8,801 bases of DNA, taken from the NCBI GenBank assembly GCA_002169115.2, contig NHJS02000023.1, positions 1-8,801 of the forward strand, read 5' to 3'. Shown here in pieces: positions 1 to 7,059 of this stretch (its first letter is position 1; each line of letters starts with the position of its first letter). The notes below the pieces were generated by a model that did no database searches, had not been told where the DNA came from, and saw only the letters and a list, made by a program, of their open reading frames with translations. This stretch comes from a bacterium TMED221. GTDB taxonomy: Bacteria; Actinomycetota; Acidimicrobiia; Actinomarinales; Actinomarinaceae. A program made the position numbers and the translations under genes.

Positions 1-7
1 GCAGCTG

Positions 8-622
8 CTAGCTAGAGGTTGAAAAGGCAATAATCTCTTCTATTTTTTGTTGAAAAGATCCTAAATTACTATTAAAAGAACTTAAAGCAGCAGAACGTCT
101 TTCACCTGTATCTGAAGCTGTAAGACCTTCTAGTAATTCTTTAGTGTCCTCATAGATTAAGCTAACTAAAATTTTTAATTCTTCATGATTTGAGACTAGG
201 TTTGCATTTGATGTCGGTGGTCCTGGATCTGTTACGGTCGCGACAAATTGTTCAGCATCAGAGATAAATTCTTTAAATTCTTGTTGAGCTTCTTGGTATG
301 AAGTTTCTTTATTATTCCAACGTTCATTAGTTTCAAGGACTTTTTTCCCAAGTTCAGTAGATTGTATTTTTTCTGCTTGAATTTCTTCCAAATAAGCTAC
401 TACATTTTCAGGCAAGGTAGTAGTAGTGCTTGTAGTCGTAGTCTCATCCACAACTTCTTCAGAGACAATCTCTTCATCAGCATTTTCCTCAATATTTATG
501 ACTTCTAAGTTGTTATTAGTAGTCACTCGGTTTATAAAAGTATAAGTAGTCGCAATCATTCCTATAAGAACAAGTGGGAGTATGAGTCTTCCAGGTTTTG
601 GATCTGAGTTAAAAGTTTCCAT
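8..622 (-). CDS. Membrane-anchored protein with Thr-rich linker and helical C-terminal domain, function unknown
   Basis: I do not recognise a family. The 204-aa product has a short charged N-terminus, one hydrophobic segment at about residues 13-31 (signal anchor, no lipobox cysteine), an acidic stretch at about 41-60, a Thr/Ser linker at about 61-69 (TTTTSTTTT), and then a charged, Glu/Lys-rich, probably helical region at 75-135 and 145-200, separated by a Pro/Gly-rich break. This layout predicts a tethered extracytoplasmic helical domain on a flexible stalk. Thr-rich linkers of this kind are common in exported proteins of Acidimicrobiia and related Actinobacteria, which supports the taxonomic guess. 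The ATG at 620-622 lies two bases after the stop of the broken Nfu-like gene, with no convincing Shine-Dalgarno, so the two were probably co-transcribed. The stop is TAG at 8-10. The gene looks intact. A role in envelope structure is possible but not shown. Confidence 0.75.
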   Translation of the reverse strand: METFNSDPKPGRLILPLVLIGMIATTYTFINRVTTNNNLEVINIEENADEEIVSEEVVDETTTTSTTTTLPENVVAYLEEIQAEKIQSTELGKKVLETNERWNNKETSYQEAQQEFKEFISDAEQFVATVTDPGPPTSNANLVSNHEELKILVSLIYEDTKELLEGLTASDTGERRSAALSSFNSNLGSFQQKIEEIIAFSTSS

Positions 623-624
623 GT

Positions 625-867
625 TTATAGTTTATCAAATTTAGTCACAATGTATTCATTTATTGACTCCCAGTTAGTTTTTTGATCTTTCGTCAATGTC
701 ACAAATCCTGGTCCAACGAACAGGCTAACAACACCTTCTGTGCCTATTAAGATCTTAAAGATTTCATTATCTGTATTTTCAGGTTCATCTATGACGGTCC
801 CAGTCTGTATCTCATGATTAAGGAGTATTTATTTTGCATTAGGATTAGGTGTTTCAATTAATTCCAT
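625..867 (-). pseudogene. Nfu/NifU N-terminal-domain protein (Fe-S scaffold family), interrupted by one in-frame TAA
   Basis: On the minus strand, an ATG at 865-867 opens a frame reading MELIETPNPNAK, then TAA at 829-831, then 67 codons in the same frame to a TAA at 625-627. The pieces match the Nfu N-terminal domain (the fold before the CxxC domain in NFU1): the ETPNPNAxK opening, a TGTV strand, then EGVVSLFVGPGFVTLTK and an NWESINEYI helix, which correspond to the family's G-V-x-x-x-F-x-G-x-D/G-F-x-T-V-T-K and W-x-x-x-x-x-x-I blocks. The stop falls where homologues have a second residue such as Lys or Leu, so a single change (for example AAA to TAA) explains it. No later in-frame ATG would rescue the domain. 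The CxxC cluster-binding domain is absent, as in stand-alone members of this family. It is either a recent pseudogene or a base error. Two bases separate it from the 204-aa gene. Confidence 0.82.
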
Positions 868-875
868 ATATATGG
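864..875. repeat. 12-bp perfect palindrome CCATATATATGG in the divergent promoter gap
   Basis: The sequence CCATATATATGG reads the same on both strands and covers the start codon of the Nfu-like gene, at the edge of the 43-base gap to the divergent gene at 911. Such a site could bind a dimeric regulator, but in AT-rich DNA a short ATAT palindrome can arise by chance. No regulator is encoded in the window. Confidence 0.3.
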
Positions 876-910
876 TTAGTTTAATCATTTAAATATTAAT
901 ATATGACTGT

Positions 911-1453
911 ATGAAATATCAAAATCAAAAAATATCAAATTTGAACCTAGGTTTTGACATAAAAAACTTTTATAGCATATTAGGTCTTTATATTTTTTCT
1001 CTAGGCTCATTGATCGGAGGCTTTTCAATTTATCTTCTTCTAGAGTCAGTAGGAAGGGTAGATCCTAAATTAATTACTTGGAATGGCCAGGGCTTATTTT
1101 GGTTTTTAATACTTTTTTTAGGAGCAATCTTTTTATTATTTATTCCAATTGAATTTATTAACACTTTTAAGCTTTATAATTCTACTTTTAAAGATTTAGT
1201 TACAAATATTCTTTATGTAATTTTATTTTCACTTATCTCACTAATCTTTTTCCAGATAATTTTAGGTTCAGATACACAGATAGTCAGAGACATACAAGCA
1301 ATAACAAGGGCAGTTTCTTTCTCAGGTTTTATCGCAGTACCAATTATTTTATTTTTACAACACAGCCTCCGAAACAACCTTACTTTGACGGATAGAAGTT
1401 CTTATGGAATTACCCTTTTTTCTTGGATTGCTTCTTCGCAGATATTTTTATAG
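911..1453 (+). CDS. Polytopic membrane protein, function unknown
   Basis: I do not recognise a family. The 180-aa product is strongly hydrophobic, with about five likely membrane segments near residues 22-45, 60-84, 94-118, 132-150 and 164-179. Charged residues lie mainly in the N-terminal tail (MKYQNQK) and the short loops (DRSS, RDIQAITR). There are no cysteines and no obvious catalytic or transport motif. The ATG at 911 has no Shine-Dalgarno; the upstream bases are AT-only and contain several weak -10-like strings, so a short or absent leader is likely. It is divergent from the Nfu-like pseudogene (43-base gap) and convergent with argS, with one base between the two stop codons, which leaves no room for a conventional terminator. 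The hydrophobicity and segment spacing argue for a real gene. Confidence 0.7.
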   Translation: MKYQNQKISNLNLGFDIKNFYSILGLYIFSLGSLIGGFSIYLLLESVGRVDPKLITWNGQGLFWFLILFLGAIFLLFIPIEFINTFKLYNSTFKDLVTNILYVILFSLISLIFFQIILGSDTQIVRDIQAITRAVSFSGFIAVPIILFLQHSLRNNLTLTDRSSYGITLFSWIASSQIFL

Positions 1454-1454
1454 A

Positions 1455-3095
1455 TTACATCTTGTTTACAGGGTTAATTCCTAAACAGTTCATAACAAAA
1501 TGTGAGTATTGAATAAATAATTTAGTTACGTATATTTTGTAGTCTTTGAGAGGACTATCATTCATATTCTTTATATTTGAATCTTGATAGAAAGTATTAA
1601 AAAGATTACTAATTTCGTACAGATAATTTGCCAGATGATGAGGTTCATTATTCTTGTATGAGAGTTCCAAGTAAAATTCTAAATTTGCCATACAAATTAT
1701 AAGATTTCTTGTTGTCTCTTCAAGTACTATCTCTGCAGTATCAAGAATATTGTTACTTTCTAAATGCTCCATTAATCTTGATGCCCTGACTTGCGCATAT
1801 TGAACATAAATACCAGTTTTTCCAGATACATTTGTGAACTTCTCCAAATCAAATTTATAGTCTGTTTTTCTATTCGTAATAAGATCGCTGAAAGTTAGTA
1901 CAGTATTTGTTAAGCAATGTATTTCTGGGTCTTCCAAGTCTTTATTGATCTGCTTTATGTAGTCAAAAGTTTGGCTATATAGGTCTACAAGTTTAAGGTT
2001 TCCACCTTCTCTTGTTTTTAAAGGATTTCCTTGGGAGTCATTAATTGTTCCAAAACCTATATGTTTATATTCTTTATTAGGAAACTCAAAATAATTTATG
2101 GAGCTAAAAAGTTGTTCAAAGTGTAGTTTTTGTCTGTTGTCCGTAACATAAAGAACTTTTTGGTGGTTAATTTTTTCATTTCTTAAAAGAACTGTGGCAA
2201 GGTCCGTAGTTATGTACAAATAAGAACCATCAGATTTTGTTATGAGAATTCTTGGATCTGTAATTTCAGAACTTATAATTGCCCCACTATCATATTCAAT
2301 TTTATTATTATTCTCTAAATCTTTTAACATGCCAGGAATAAGATCGTTGACAGTGCTTTCTCCCCACCAATAATCAAATTTATGTTCAAGAAGATTAAGT
2401 GTATTTAGAAGTGAACTTTCAGTCAATTTACGAATCTTTTGCCAATCAGAAATTATCTTTTCTTCTTTAATTGTTAGTCTTTTATTATTTTCCTTAGCTA
2501 ATTTCGAAAATATTTGATTTTCAGAATATTTTTTTGAGGCAAGAGGATAAATTTCTTGAAGCAATTCAATAGTCAAAGTATTAATGGGTATATTTTCTTC
2601 ATAACAGTATGTTATTATTTGAGAAACAGGCATTCCCCAGTCTCCCAAATGAATGTCTCCATAAACTACATTTCCAATCATCTTATTAATTAAGTAAATA
2701 CTCCTACCAATATTTAAAGGTCTTAGATGTCCCACATGAAGGGGTTTCCCAATATTTGGGCCTCCGTAATCTATTATTATATTTTGTGGAGAGTCACTTT
2801 TAATATTTTCTTTTATATTTGATAACTTAGTAATTAACTCTTGTGGATTAATTTTAAGATTTATAAACAGATTTTCTGTAATTTCAAAACTGTCTATCAA
2901 GTTCGAGTCTTTTAAAACTGATGAAATATCGCTCACTATATTCATTATTTCATTGTGAGATTGATACCTAACTAAAAGATTAATTTGATAATCGAAATTT
3001 TCAAATTTTGATATTCGAATTTCTATAATTTCGTTGATACTATAAGTTTTTAGCAAGTTCTCAATATTCGATATCAGTTCTTCATATATTTTCAT
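1455..3095 (-). CDS. argS: Arginyl-tRNA synthetase (class I)
   Basis: It charges tRNA-Arg with arginine using ATP, in the cytoplasm. Numbered from the ATG at 3093-3095 (546 aa, normal for the family), an N-terminal additional domain covers about residues 1-100. The HIGH box is HVGH at 120-123 inside GKPLHVGHLRP, with the family's lysine three residues before it. GDWG at 151-154 and SDGSYLYITTDLA near 288-300 are standard. The KMSKS position is the degenerate KTREGG at 360-365, as in many ArgRS. The C-terminal DALR anticodon-binding domain starts near GIYVQYAQVRASRL (about 428) and ends LGINPVNKM, a typical ArgRS ending. An upstream in-frame ATG at 3114-3116 would add MIKKVKK; I prefer the inner start because it overlaps the upstream glycosyltransferase by 14 rather than 35 bases and places the MKIYEEL helix first. 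Neither start has a clear Shine-Dalgarno. The gene appears translationally coupled to the glycosyltransferase and lies close to a tRNA-Arg gene. Confidence 0.96.
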   Translation of the reverse strand: MKIYEELISNIENLLKTYSINEIIEIRISKFENFDYQINLLVRYQSHNEIMNIVSDISSVLKDSNLIDSFEITENLFINLKINPQELITKLSNIKENIKSDSPQNIIIDYGGPNIGKPLHVGHLRPLNIGRSIYLINKMIGNVVYGDIHLGDWGMPVSQIITYCYEENIPINTLTIELLQEIYPLASKKYSENQIFSKLAKENNKRLTIKEEKIISDWQKIRKLTESSLLNTLNLLEHKFDYWWGESTVNDLIPGMLKDLENNNKIEYDSGAIISSEITDPRILITKSDGSYLYITTDLATVLLRNEKINHQKVLYVTDNRQKLHFEQLFSSINYFEFPNKEYKHIGFGTINDSQGNPLKTREGGNLKLVDLYSQTFDYIKQINKDLEDPEIHCLTNTVLTFSDLITNRKTDYKFDLEKFTNVSGKTGIYVQYAQVRASRLMEHLESNNILDTAEIVLEETTRNLIICMANLEFYLELSYKNNEPHHLANYLYEISNLFNTFYQDSNIKNMNDSPLKDYKIYVTKLFIQYSHFVMNCLGINPVNKM

Positions 3096-3846
3096 CTTTT
3101 TTACTTTCTTTATCATTTAGAAGTATTTGTTTAATGAAATAAAAGATAAAAAGACTGTTGTCAATTAAATATCTTTTATATAAACGTTTGGGCTCCTGTA
3201 TTAGCCTAAATACCCATTCTAACCCTACGTTTGCAAGAAACTCCGGTGCCTTTATTTTCGTTCCGGCTACCCACTCTATTGCAAAGCCAATACCAACAAA
3301 GTTTGAATTAAATTCTTTTGAGTTCATAAAATTAGCAATAACTTTTTCTTGTTTTGGAAACCCTAATGATACCCAGACAATATCAGGATTTATATTAAGG
3401 ATTTCTTTTTGATATTCAGGTGAAGAGAGTGCTTCTGCCGAATCAATTGGGGGACAGTTGTATCCTGCGATATTAACCTTAGGATATTTTTTTTTAAGTT
3501 CGCTTATCAATTTTTGGATAACTTGTTCGCTATTTCCAAAAAAGTAATGACTAGTATTATTTTCTATACCAGTTCTAATTGTTTCATTAAAAATTTTATA
3601 TCCGTCAACTCTTTTTTGCTGATTTTTATAGAGGATTGAAGATGCTTTTGCTACAGGAAAACCATCAGGTAGTGCTATATCAAACGAATTTAGGATTTTA
3701 TTTACTTCTACATCTTTATAAGATCTAACTAAAGAATTTGCATTACAAACAGCTACAGATTTTTTATTGCCTGATGTAAGAACTTTTGCTGCTTGAATTA
3801 AATTTATTTCACTAATATTTGTATTAAGAATTTTAACTTTTTTCAT
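3082..3846 (-). CDS. WecG/TagA/CpsF-family glycosyltransferase (GT26)
   Basis: Enzymes of this family transfer an N-acetylhexosaminuronate or N-acetylmannosamine-type sugar to an undecaprenyl-diphosphate-linked sugar at the inner face of the membrane, an early step in teichoic acid, enterobacterial common antigen or capsule synthesis. The 254-aa product is full length. Family marks in order are VCNANSLV (33-40), LPDGFPVAKAS (59-69) with the Asp61 that corresponds to the family's essential Asp, YFFGNSEQV (101-109), VSLGFPKQEKVIAN (159-172) with the KQE triad including Gln166, and the C-terminal block running from APEFLANVGLEWVFRL (200-215) to QEPKRLYKRYL. In TagA the C-terminal appendage mediates membrane contact; here the hydrophobic segment near 231-243 with basic neighbours fits that role. 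The ATG at 3844-3846 lies 11 bases after a perfect TATAAT on the same strand, so the leader is very short. The 3' end overlaps argS. The exact sugar cannot be told from sequence. Confidence 0.93.
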   Translation of the reverse strand: MKKVKILNTNISEINLIQAAKVLTSGNKKSVAVCNANSLVRSYKDVEVNKILNSFDIALPDGFPVAKASSILYKNQQKRVDGYKIFNETIRTGIENNTSHYFFGNSEQVIQKLISELKKKYPKVNIAGYNCPPIDSAEALSSPEYQKEILNINPDIVWVSLGFPKQEKVIANFMNSKEFNSNFVGIGFAIEWVAGTKIKAPEFLANVGLEWVFRLIQEPKRLYKRYLIDNSLFIFYFIKQILLNDKESKKDENI

Positions 3847-3862
3847 TTATCTAGTTTATTAT
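3833..3862 (+). promoter_or_regulatory. Candidate promoter for tRNA-Arg
   Basis: A -10-like TATTAT at 3857-3862 (5 of 6 to TATAAT) lies 19 bases before the mature tRNA 5' end, with a weak TTAACT at 3833-3838 as a possible -35 (18-base spacer). The -35 falls inside the first codons of the divergent glycosyltransferase. Confidence 0.4.
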
Positions 3863-3863
3863 A
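3858..3863 (-). promoter_or_regulatory. -10 box (TATAAT) for the wecG-like/argS unit
   Basis: A perfect TATAAT on the minus strand ends 11 bases before the glycosyltransferase ATG, predicting a leader of only a few bases. It shares five of its six base pairs with the plus-strand -10 for tRNA-Arg. No -35 consensus is visible; that position falls in the 5' end of the tRNA gene. Confidence 0.5.
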
Positions 3864-3881
3864 CGATGAAAAGCAACTTTT

Positions 3882-3955
3882 GCGCCTGTGGCTCAATTGG
3901 ATAGAGCATCTGACTTCGGATCAGAGGGTTGGGGGTTCGAGTCCCTCCAGGCGTG
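3882..3955 (+). tRNA. tRNA-Arg (anticodon TCG)
   Basis: All arms fold: acceptor GCGCCTG (3882-3888) with CAGGCGT (3948-3954, first pair G-T), discriminator G3955; D stem GCTC/GAGC; anticodon stem TCTGA/TCAGA with loop CTTCGGA, giving TCG at 3916-3918; T stem GGGGG/CCCTC with loop TTCGAGT. The length is 74 and CCA is not encoded. The anticodon reads CGA and, with a modified U34, other CGN codons. The arm differs from the common tRNA-Arg(ACG) loop CTACGGA only at base 34. Its 3' half (3921-3955) is antisense to the end of the downstream glycosyltransferase gene. The argS gene lies in the neighbouring divergent unit. Confidence 0.97.
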
Positions 3956-5063
3956 CTGAGTTATCAAGAAATTTGATAATATTAACAACTCTAAGATTTG
4001 CGGACATTACACCATTAATAGAAAAGTCGATTTCTGGTGAGCTGAAGACTTGATTTATAGTTTCAATAAAGCTATTTCTATTTTCATGTTCATAAAGAGA
4101 AAGGTTATTGTATTGATTTAATCTCTTATGTGAGGGAAAATTTGGTGCAACTATTTTTAAATCTGCTGCTGAGTATTCATAATATTTAAGTGGATCTGTA
4201 TGATATAAAGAGTGGTCACTATCAGAGGAATTTACAAGCAGACCTACTTCTGAATTCATAATCTGCTTAATAGTTTCTCTCTTTTTTAAGTATCCTTCAA
4301 ACTTAACATTTGATGGTGAGTTTTTATTAAGATCATCTAAAGTTTCCAGATCAGAGTCACCAATTATTTGCAATTGAAATTTATGCAGTCTTTCATCTTT
4401 AAAACAATCAATTATAAATTCAAGACCTCTTTGTTTATTATTCCTGCTTAACTTTCCTGCAAAAACAATTTTATTTTTAATTTTTTTAATACTAGGATCT
4501 TGTTCAAAAAAATCTTCATCAAAACCGTTACTTTGAATTAAAAAATTTGTTTTCATATCTAATCCGCTGTCTGTGAGTAAACTTTTATTCATGAAAATGA
4601 ACCTAGTATTTGATTTTCTTGAGCAGTATTTCAAAATAATTTTTCTTGATTTCGTTAATTGGTGACATTCAAAAACTACAGGAAAATTTTTTCGAGACAG
4701 GAGGAAAAGTACCCAGTCTGATCTGGTATAAACAAAGTCTGGATTTTTATACTTCTTAAAAATATATTTTATGCTGCTGAAAGCCCACATAAATTGAGTA
4801 AATTGAAAATACAATCGATTAAAAATTCTTACTCCTTCAAACTTGAAAAAGTGTTTTAATCCAGTTACTTTAAAATCTATTTCATCTAAATCATAAAACT
4901 TTTCTAATTTTTCTATATTGTCATTACTAGTAACACTTCTAAGAGGAAAAAATAATGTTATATCTACCTTATTTCTATAAAAATATTTACAAGTTGTAAT
5001 AGTTTGCTGAGCATTAGCTTTATTAGATGGAAAGTCTTGGTAGGTTATATAATAAATTTTCAC
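3921..5063 (-). CDS. GT-B fold glycosyltransferase (GT4-like), C-terminus running into tRNA-Arg antisense
   Basis: It probably transfers a sugar from a nucleotide donor to a growing glycan at the cytoplasmic membrane. The 380-aa product opens MKIYYITYQDFPSNKANAQQ, a typical first strand and Gly-poor loop of GT4-type enzymes. The C-terminal donor domain starts near KIVFAGKLSRNNKQRGLEF (198-216), continues through LQIIGDSD and VKFEGYLKKRE, and has the donor-binding block DPLKYYEYSAADLKIVAPNFPSHK (290-313), equivalent to the SPLKxxEYMAxGxPIVA motif; the first Glu of the EX7E pattern appears to be replaced by Asp or Ser here. The start is GTG (5061-5063), four bases after the stop of the ligase-like gene, so the two are coupled. 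The last 11 residues (ARLEGLEPPTL) are encoded by the antisense of tRNA-Arg and the stop is inside the tRNA; this tail is unlikely to be part of the original fold. Acceptor and sugar are unknown. Confidence 0.88.
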   Translation of the reverse strand: MKIYYITYQDFPSNKANAQQTITTCKYFYRNKVDITLFFPLRSVTSNDNIEKLEKFYDLDEIDFKVTGLKHFFKFEGVRIFNRLYFQFTQFMWAFSSIKYIFKKYKNPDFVYTRSDWVLFLLSRKNFPVVFECHQLTKSRKIILKYCSRKSNTRFIFMNKSLLTDSGLDMKTNFLIQSNGFDEDFFEQDPSIKKIKNKIVFAGKLSRNNKQRGLEFIIDCFKDERLHKFQLQIIGDSDLETLDDLNKNSPSNVKFEGYLKKRETIKQIMNSEVGLLVNSSDSDHSLYHTDPLKYYEYSAADLKIVAPNFPSHKRLNQYNNLSLYEHENRNSFIETINQVFSSPEIDFSINGVMSANLRVVNIIKFLDNSARLEGLEPPTL

Positions 5064-5067
5064 AATA

Positions 5068-7059
5068 CTAACTAATATCCTTCTTGTCTTTAAGCTTTAC
5101 AATAAAATATAAAAACATTACAAATGTAGGTAAGTAGAGTAAGGAGTCACTTTTCAAGAAATTAATCGTTAAGTATAAAACACTAAACAAATTGAAGTTA
5201 TTAAAGTCATAATTTTTAAAGATTATAAATATCAAGTAAATAAATAAAAACACAACCGGAACAATTCCTAAATATATAACATAACTAAACATTGAGGAAT
5301 GAGGCAGTACCAAGGATCCTTCAAATAAATTTTGATCATAGTAATAATTTGAGATATTAAAAGGCCCACCACCTAAAAGAGCAGTGCTTAAGTCGGGGTC
5401 ATGACTAGCAAAAAATAAACCCCATTTTTCAGCTCTATTAATAAATACTCCTGCTATTCCCAGCAAAGTAACTGGGTTTGGAAGAATACGTATATTATTC
5501 TCACTTATTAAAGTATCTGTGATGACTATTAATGAGCTAGAAATGACATCCGTATTTCGGTATGTTGCTAGAAGGGTTTTGAAGTCCTTTCCTTTAAGAA
5601 GGTCAGTAACTATATCTTGATCAACATCAGGGGACTCATACAGTCTAGAATTCTGCCAACCTTCAAAAACAACACCATAACCCATTGCTTCATAACTATT
5701 TTGTCTAAGAATAAAATATGAGCTTATTAGAAAGATGGTTGCTAGAAATAAATATAAGGCATTTCTTTTATTAGCATTATTTATATTTTGAAATATAACA
5801 ATTGAAGTAATGAATACAATTAAAGTTATAAGTGCAGCAATGTTGTTTGCCCTAAAGAAACCGTAGAATGTAAAAATCAAATAAATGTATTGAGTATTTT
5901 CAAACTTTCTTTTTTTAACAAATACAAACCAAAACGAAATTAATATAACCAGTCCATAAAACTCACCTATTCCTTCGGCTGTTGGAGAAAATCCTCTCCA
6001 AGTATTTCCAGCTACGCTTTCAAGCCCAAGCTTGCTTTGTTTGTTTTGACCAAAAAAATAAAATAGACTTAGGTTAGTAAAATTATTCAAAGAAGCAACT
6101 AGGCCAAAAAGCACAACAAAAAGACTAGACTTCAACATATTATTCATTAGCAGTTCATGGTTAACACTACTTTCTTTGGTCAGAAACAAAATTCCATTTA
6201 CAATCAGAAAAAAAATTAAGGACCAAAATAATATAGAAAGAGAATTATTCGACGAAGACACAAAACCTCTAAGTTTATCGACATCAAAGAATCCATATTG
6301 ACTTCTATCTGAAGATACCCAAAAACAAGTAATTGAGAAATAAACTATAGTAATTATTGCCTTAGATTTGTTTAGATTTACTAAATTATAAAACCCAAAT
6401 AATACAAAAACTATGACAAAAAAATTCAAATTTAGACTTTGATAAACTCCACCAACAAGAAATAGGTAAGGAAAGTAGTTAATCAATGATTTTATTCTTA
6501 CGGAGAGTAATTTATTTATAAAAAAGACAATTAAAAAGATACTTAAAAAGTATGAAAAAGCTAAATAGTTTCCTGGTTCTAACTTTGGAGAATAAGTCGT
6601 ATTGTTAAAAGCATTATAATTATTTTCAACAATAAATAAACTACAAAAAATTATAGACGTTAAAAGAACTTTGATTATTGAGGAATTCTTAATGCTTGAA
6701 CTTTCTTTTTTAATTAGCACCATTGCTGACAGCCAAAAAATTGATTGTAGTAACAAGTTAATAAGTGTATGTGTACCGATTAAGACTAAGTAAGAGTTTC
6801 CAACAGGTTCAATATATTTGATTTTGCCAAAACAGTCCATATTGCTATAGCTATCAAATTTAAATATAAACATTTCACTTACTCCATTTGTAAGCAAAAA
6901 ATTAAACGCTGATACTTCACAAGAATTACTTTGGTATTTAAGTAATGTCTCACTGTTTAAAGGCATAATTTCACTATCTCCTGAATATGGAAATCCTAAT
7001 AAGGCAAGGAGAATCAATAGTATTGATATTGATATAAATTTGTAATGTTTAGTTTGCAT
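5068..7059 (-). CDS. O-antigen ligase/polymerase-like (WaaL/Wzy-type) polytopic membrane protein
   Basis: It probably polymerises or ligates lipid-linked glycan units on the outer face of the membrane. From the ATG at 7057-7059 (663 aa) I see about 14 hydrophobic segments: one at 7-23, then an extracytoplasmic stretch with Cys47 and Cys76, then clusters from about 88 to 451, a long hydrophilic loop at about 452-585, and three final segments at about 588-655. The large loop before the last segments, with INRAEKWGLF (Arg542), LLGGGPFN (562-569) and VLPHSSMFSYVIYLGI (His587), matches the arrangement in Wzy_C/WaaL proteins, where an Arg and a His-rich HNxxL motif in that loop are needed for activity. 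A GTG at 7084-7086 would add nine residues. The gene overlaps the small upstream membrane-protein gene by 11 bases (38 from the GTG). Polymerase versus ligase cannot be separated by sequence alone. Confidence 0.78.
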   Translation of the reverse strand: MQTKHYKFISISILLILLALLGFPYSGDSEIMPLNSETLLKYQSNSCEVSAFNFLLTNGVSEMFIFKFDSYSNMDCFGKIKYIEPVGNSYLVLIGTHTLINLLLQSIFWLSAMVLIKKESSSIKNSSIIKVLLTSIIFCSLFIVENNYNAFNNTTYSPKLEPGNYLAFSYFLSIFLIVFFINKLLSVRIKSLINYFPYLFLVGGVYQSLNLNFFVIVFVLFGFYNLVNLNKSKAIITIVYFSITCFWVSSDRSQYGFFDVDKLRGFVSSSNNSLSILFWSLIFFLIVNGILFLTKESSVNHELLMNNMLKSSLFVVLFGLVASLNNFTNLSLFYFFGQNKQSKLGLESVAGNTWRGFSPTAEGIGEFYGLVILISFWFVFVKKRKFENTQYIYLIFTFYGFFRANNIAALITLIVFITSIVIFQNINNANKRNALYLFLATIFLISSYFILRQNSYEAMGYGVVFEGWQNSRLYESPDVDQDIVTDLLKGKDFKTLLATYRNTDVISSSLIVITDTLISENNIRILPNPVTLLGIAGVFINRAEKWGLFFASHDPDLSTALLGGGPFNISNYYYDQNLFEGSLVLPHSSMFSYVIYLGIVPVVFLFIYLIFIIFKNYDFNNFNLFSVLYLTINFLKSDSLLYLPTFVMFLYFIVKLKDKKDIS

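Noticed and set aside
829..831. Possible recoding or readthrough of the TAA in the Nfu-like frame
   Set aside because: Selenocysteine uses TGA and pyrrolysine TAG; TAA is used as an ordinary stop by argS and the small membrane protein in this window, and no recoding structure is apparent.
3158..3412. 84-aa frame on the plus strand
   Set aside because: It lies wholly inside the well-supported WecG/TagA-family gene on the other strand and has no recognisable motif.
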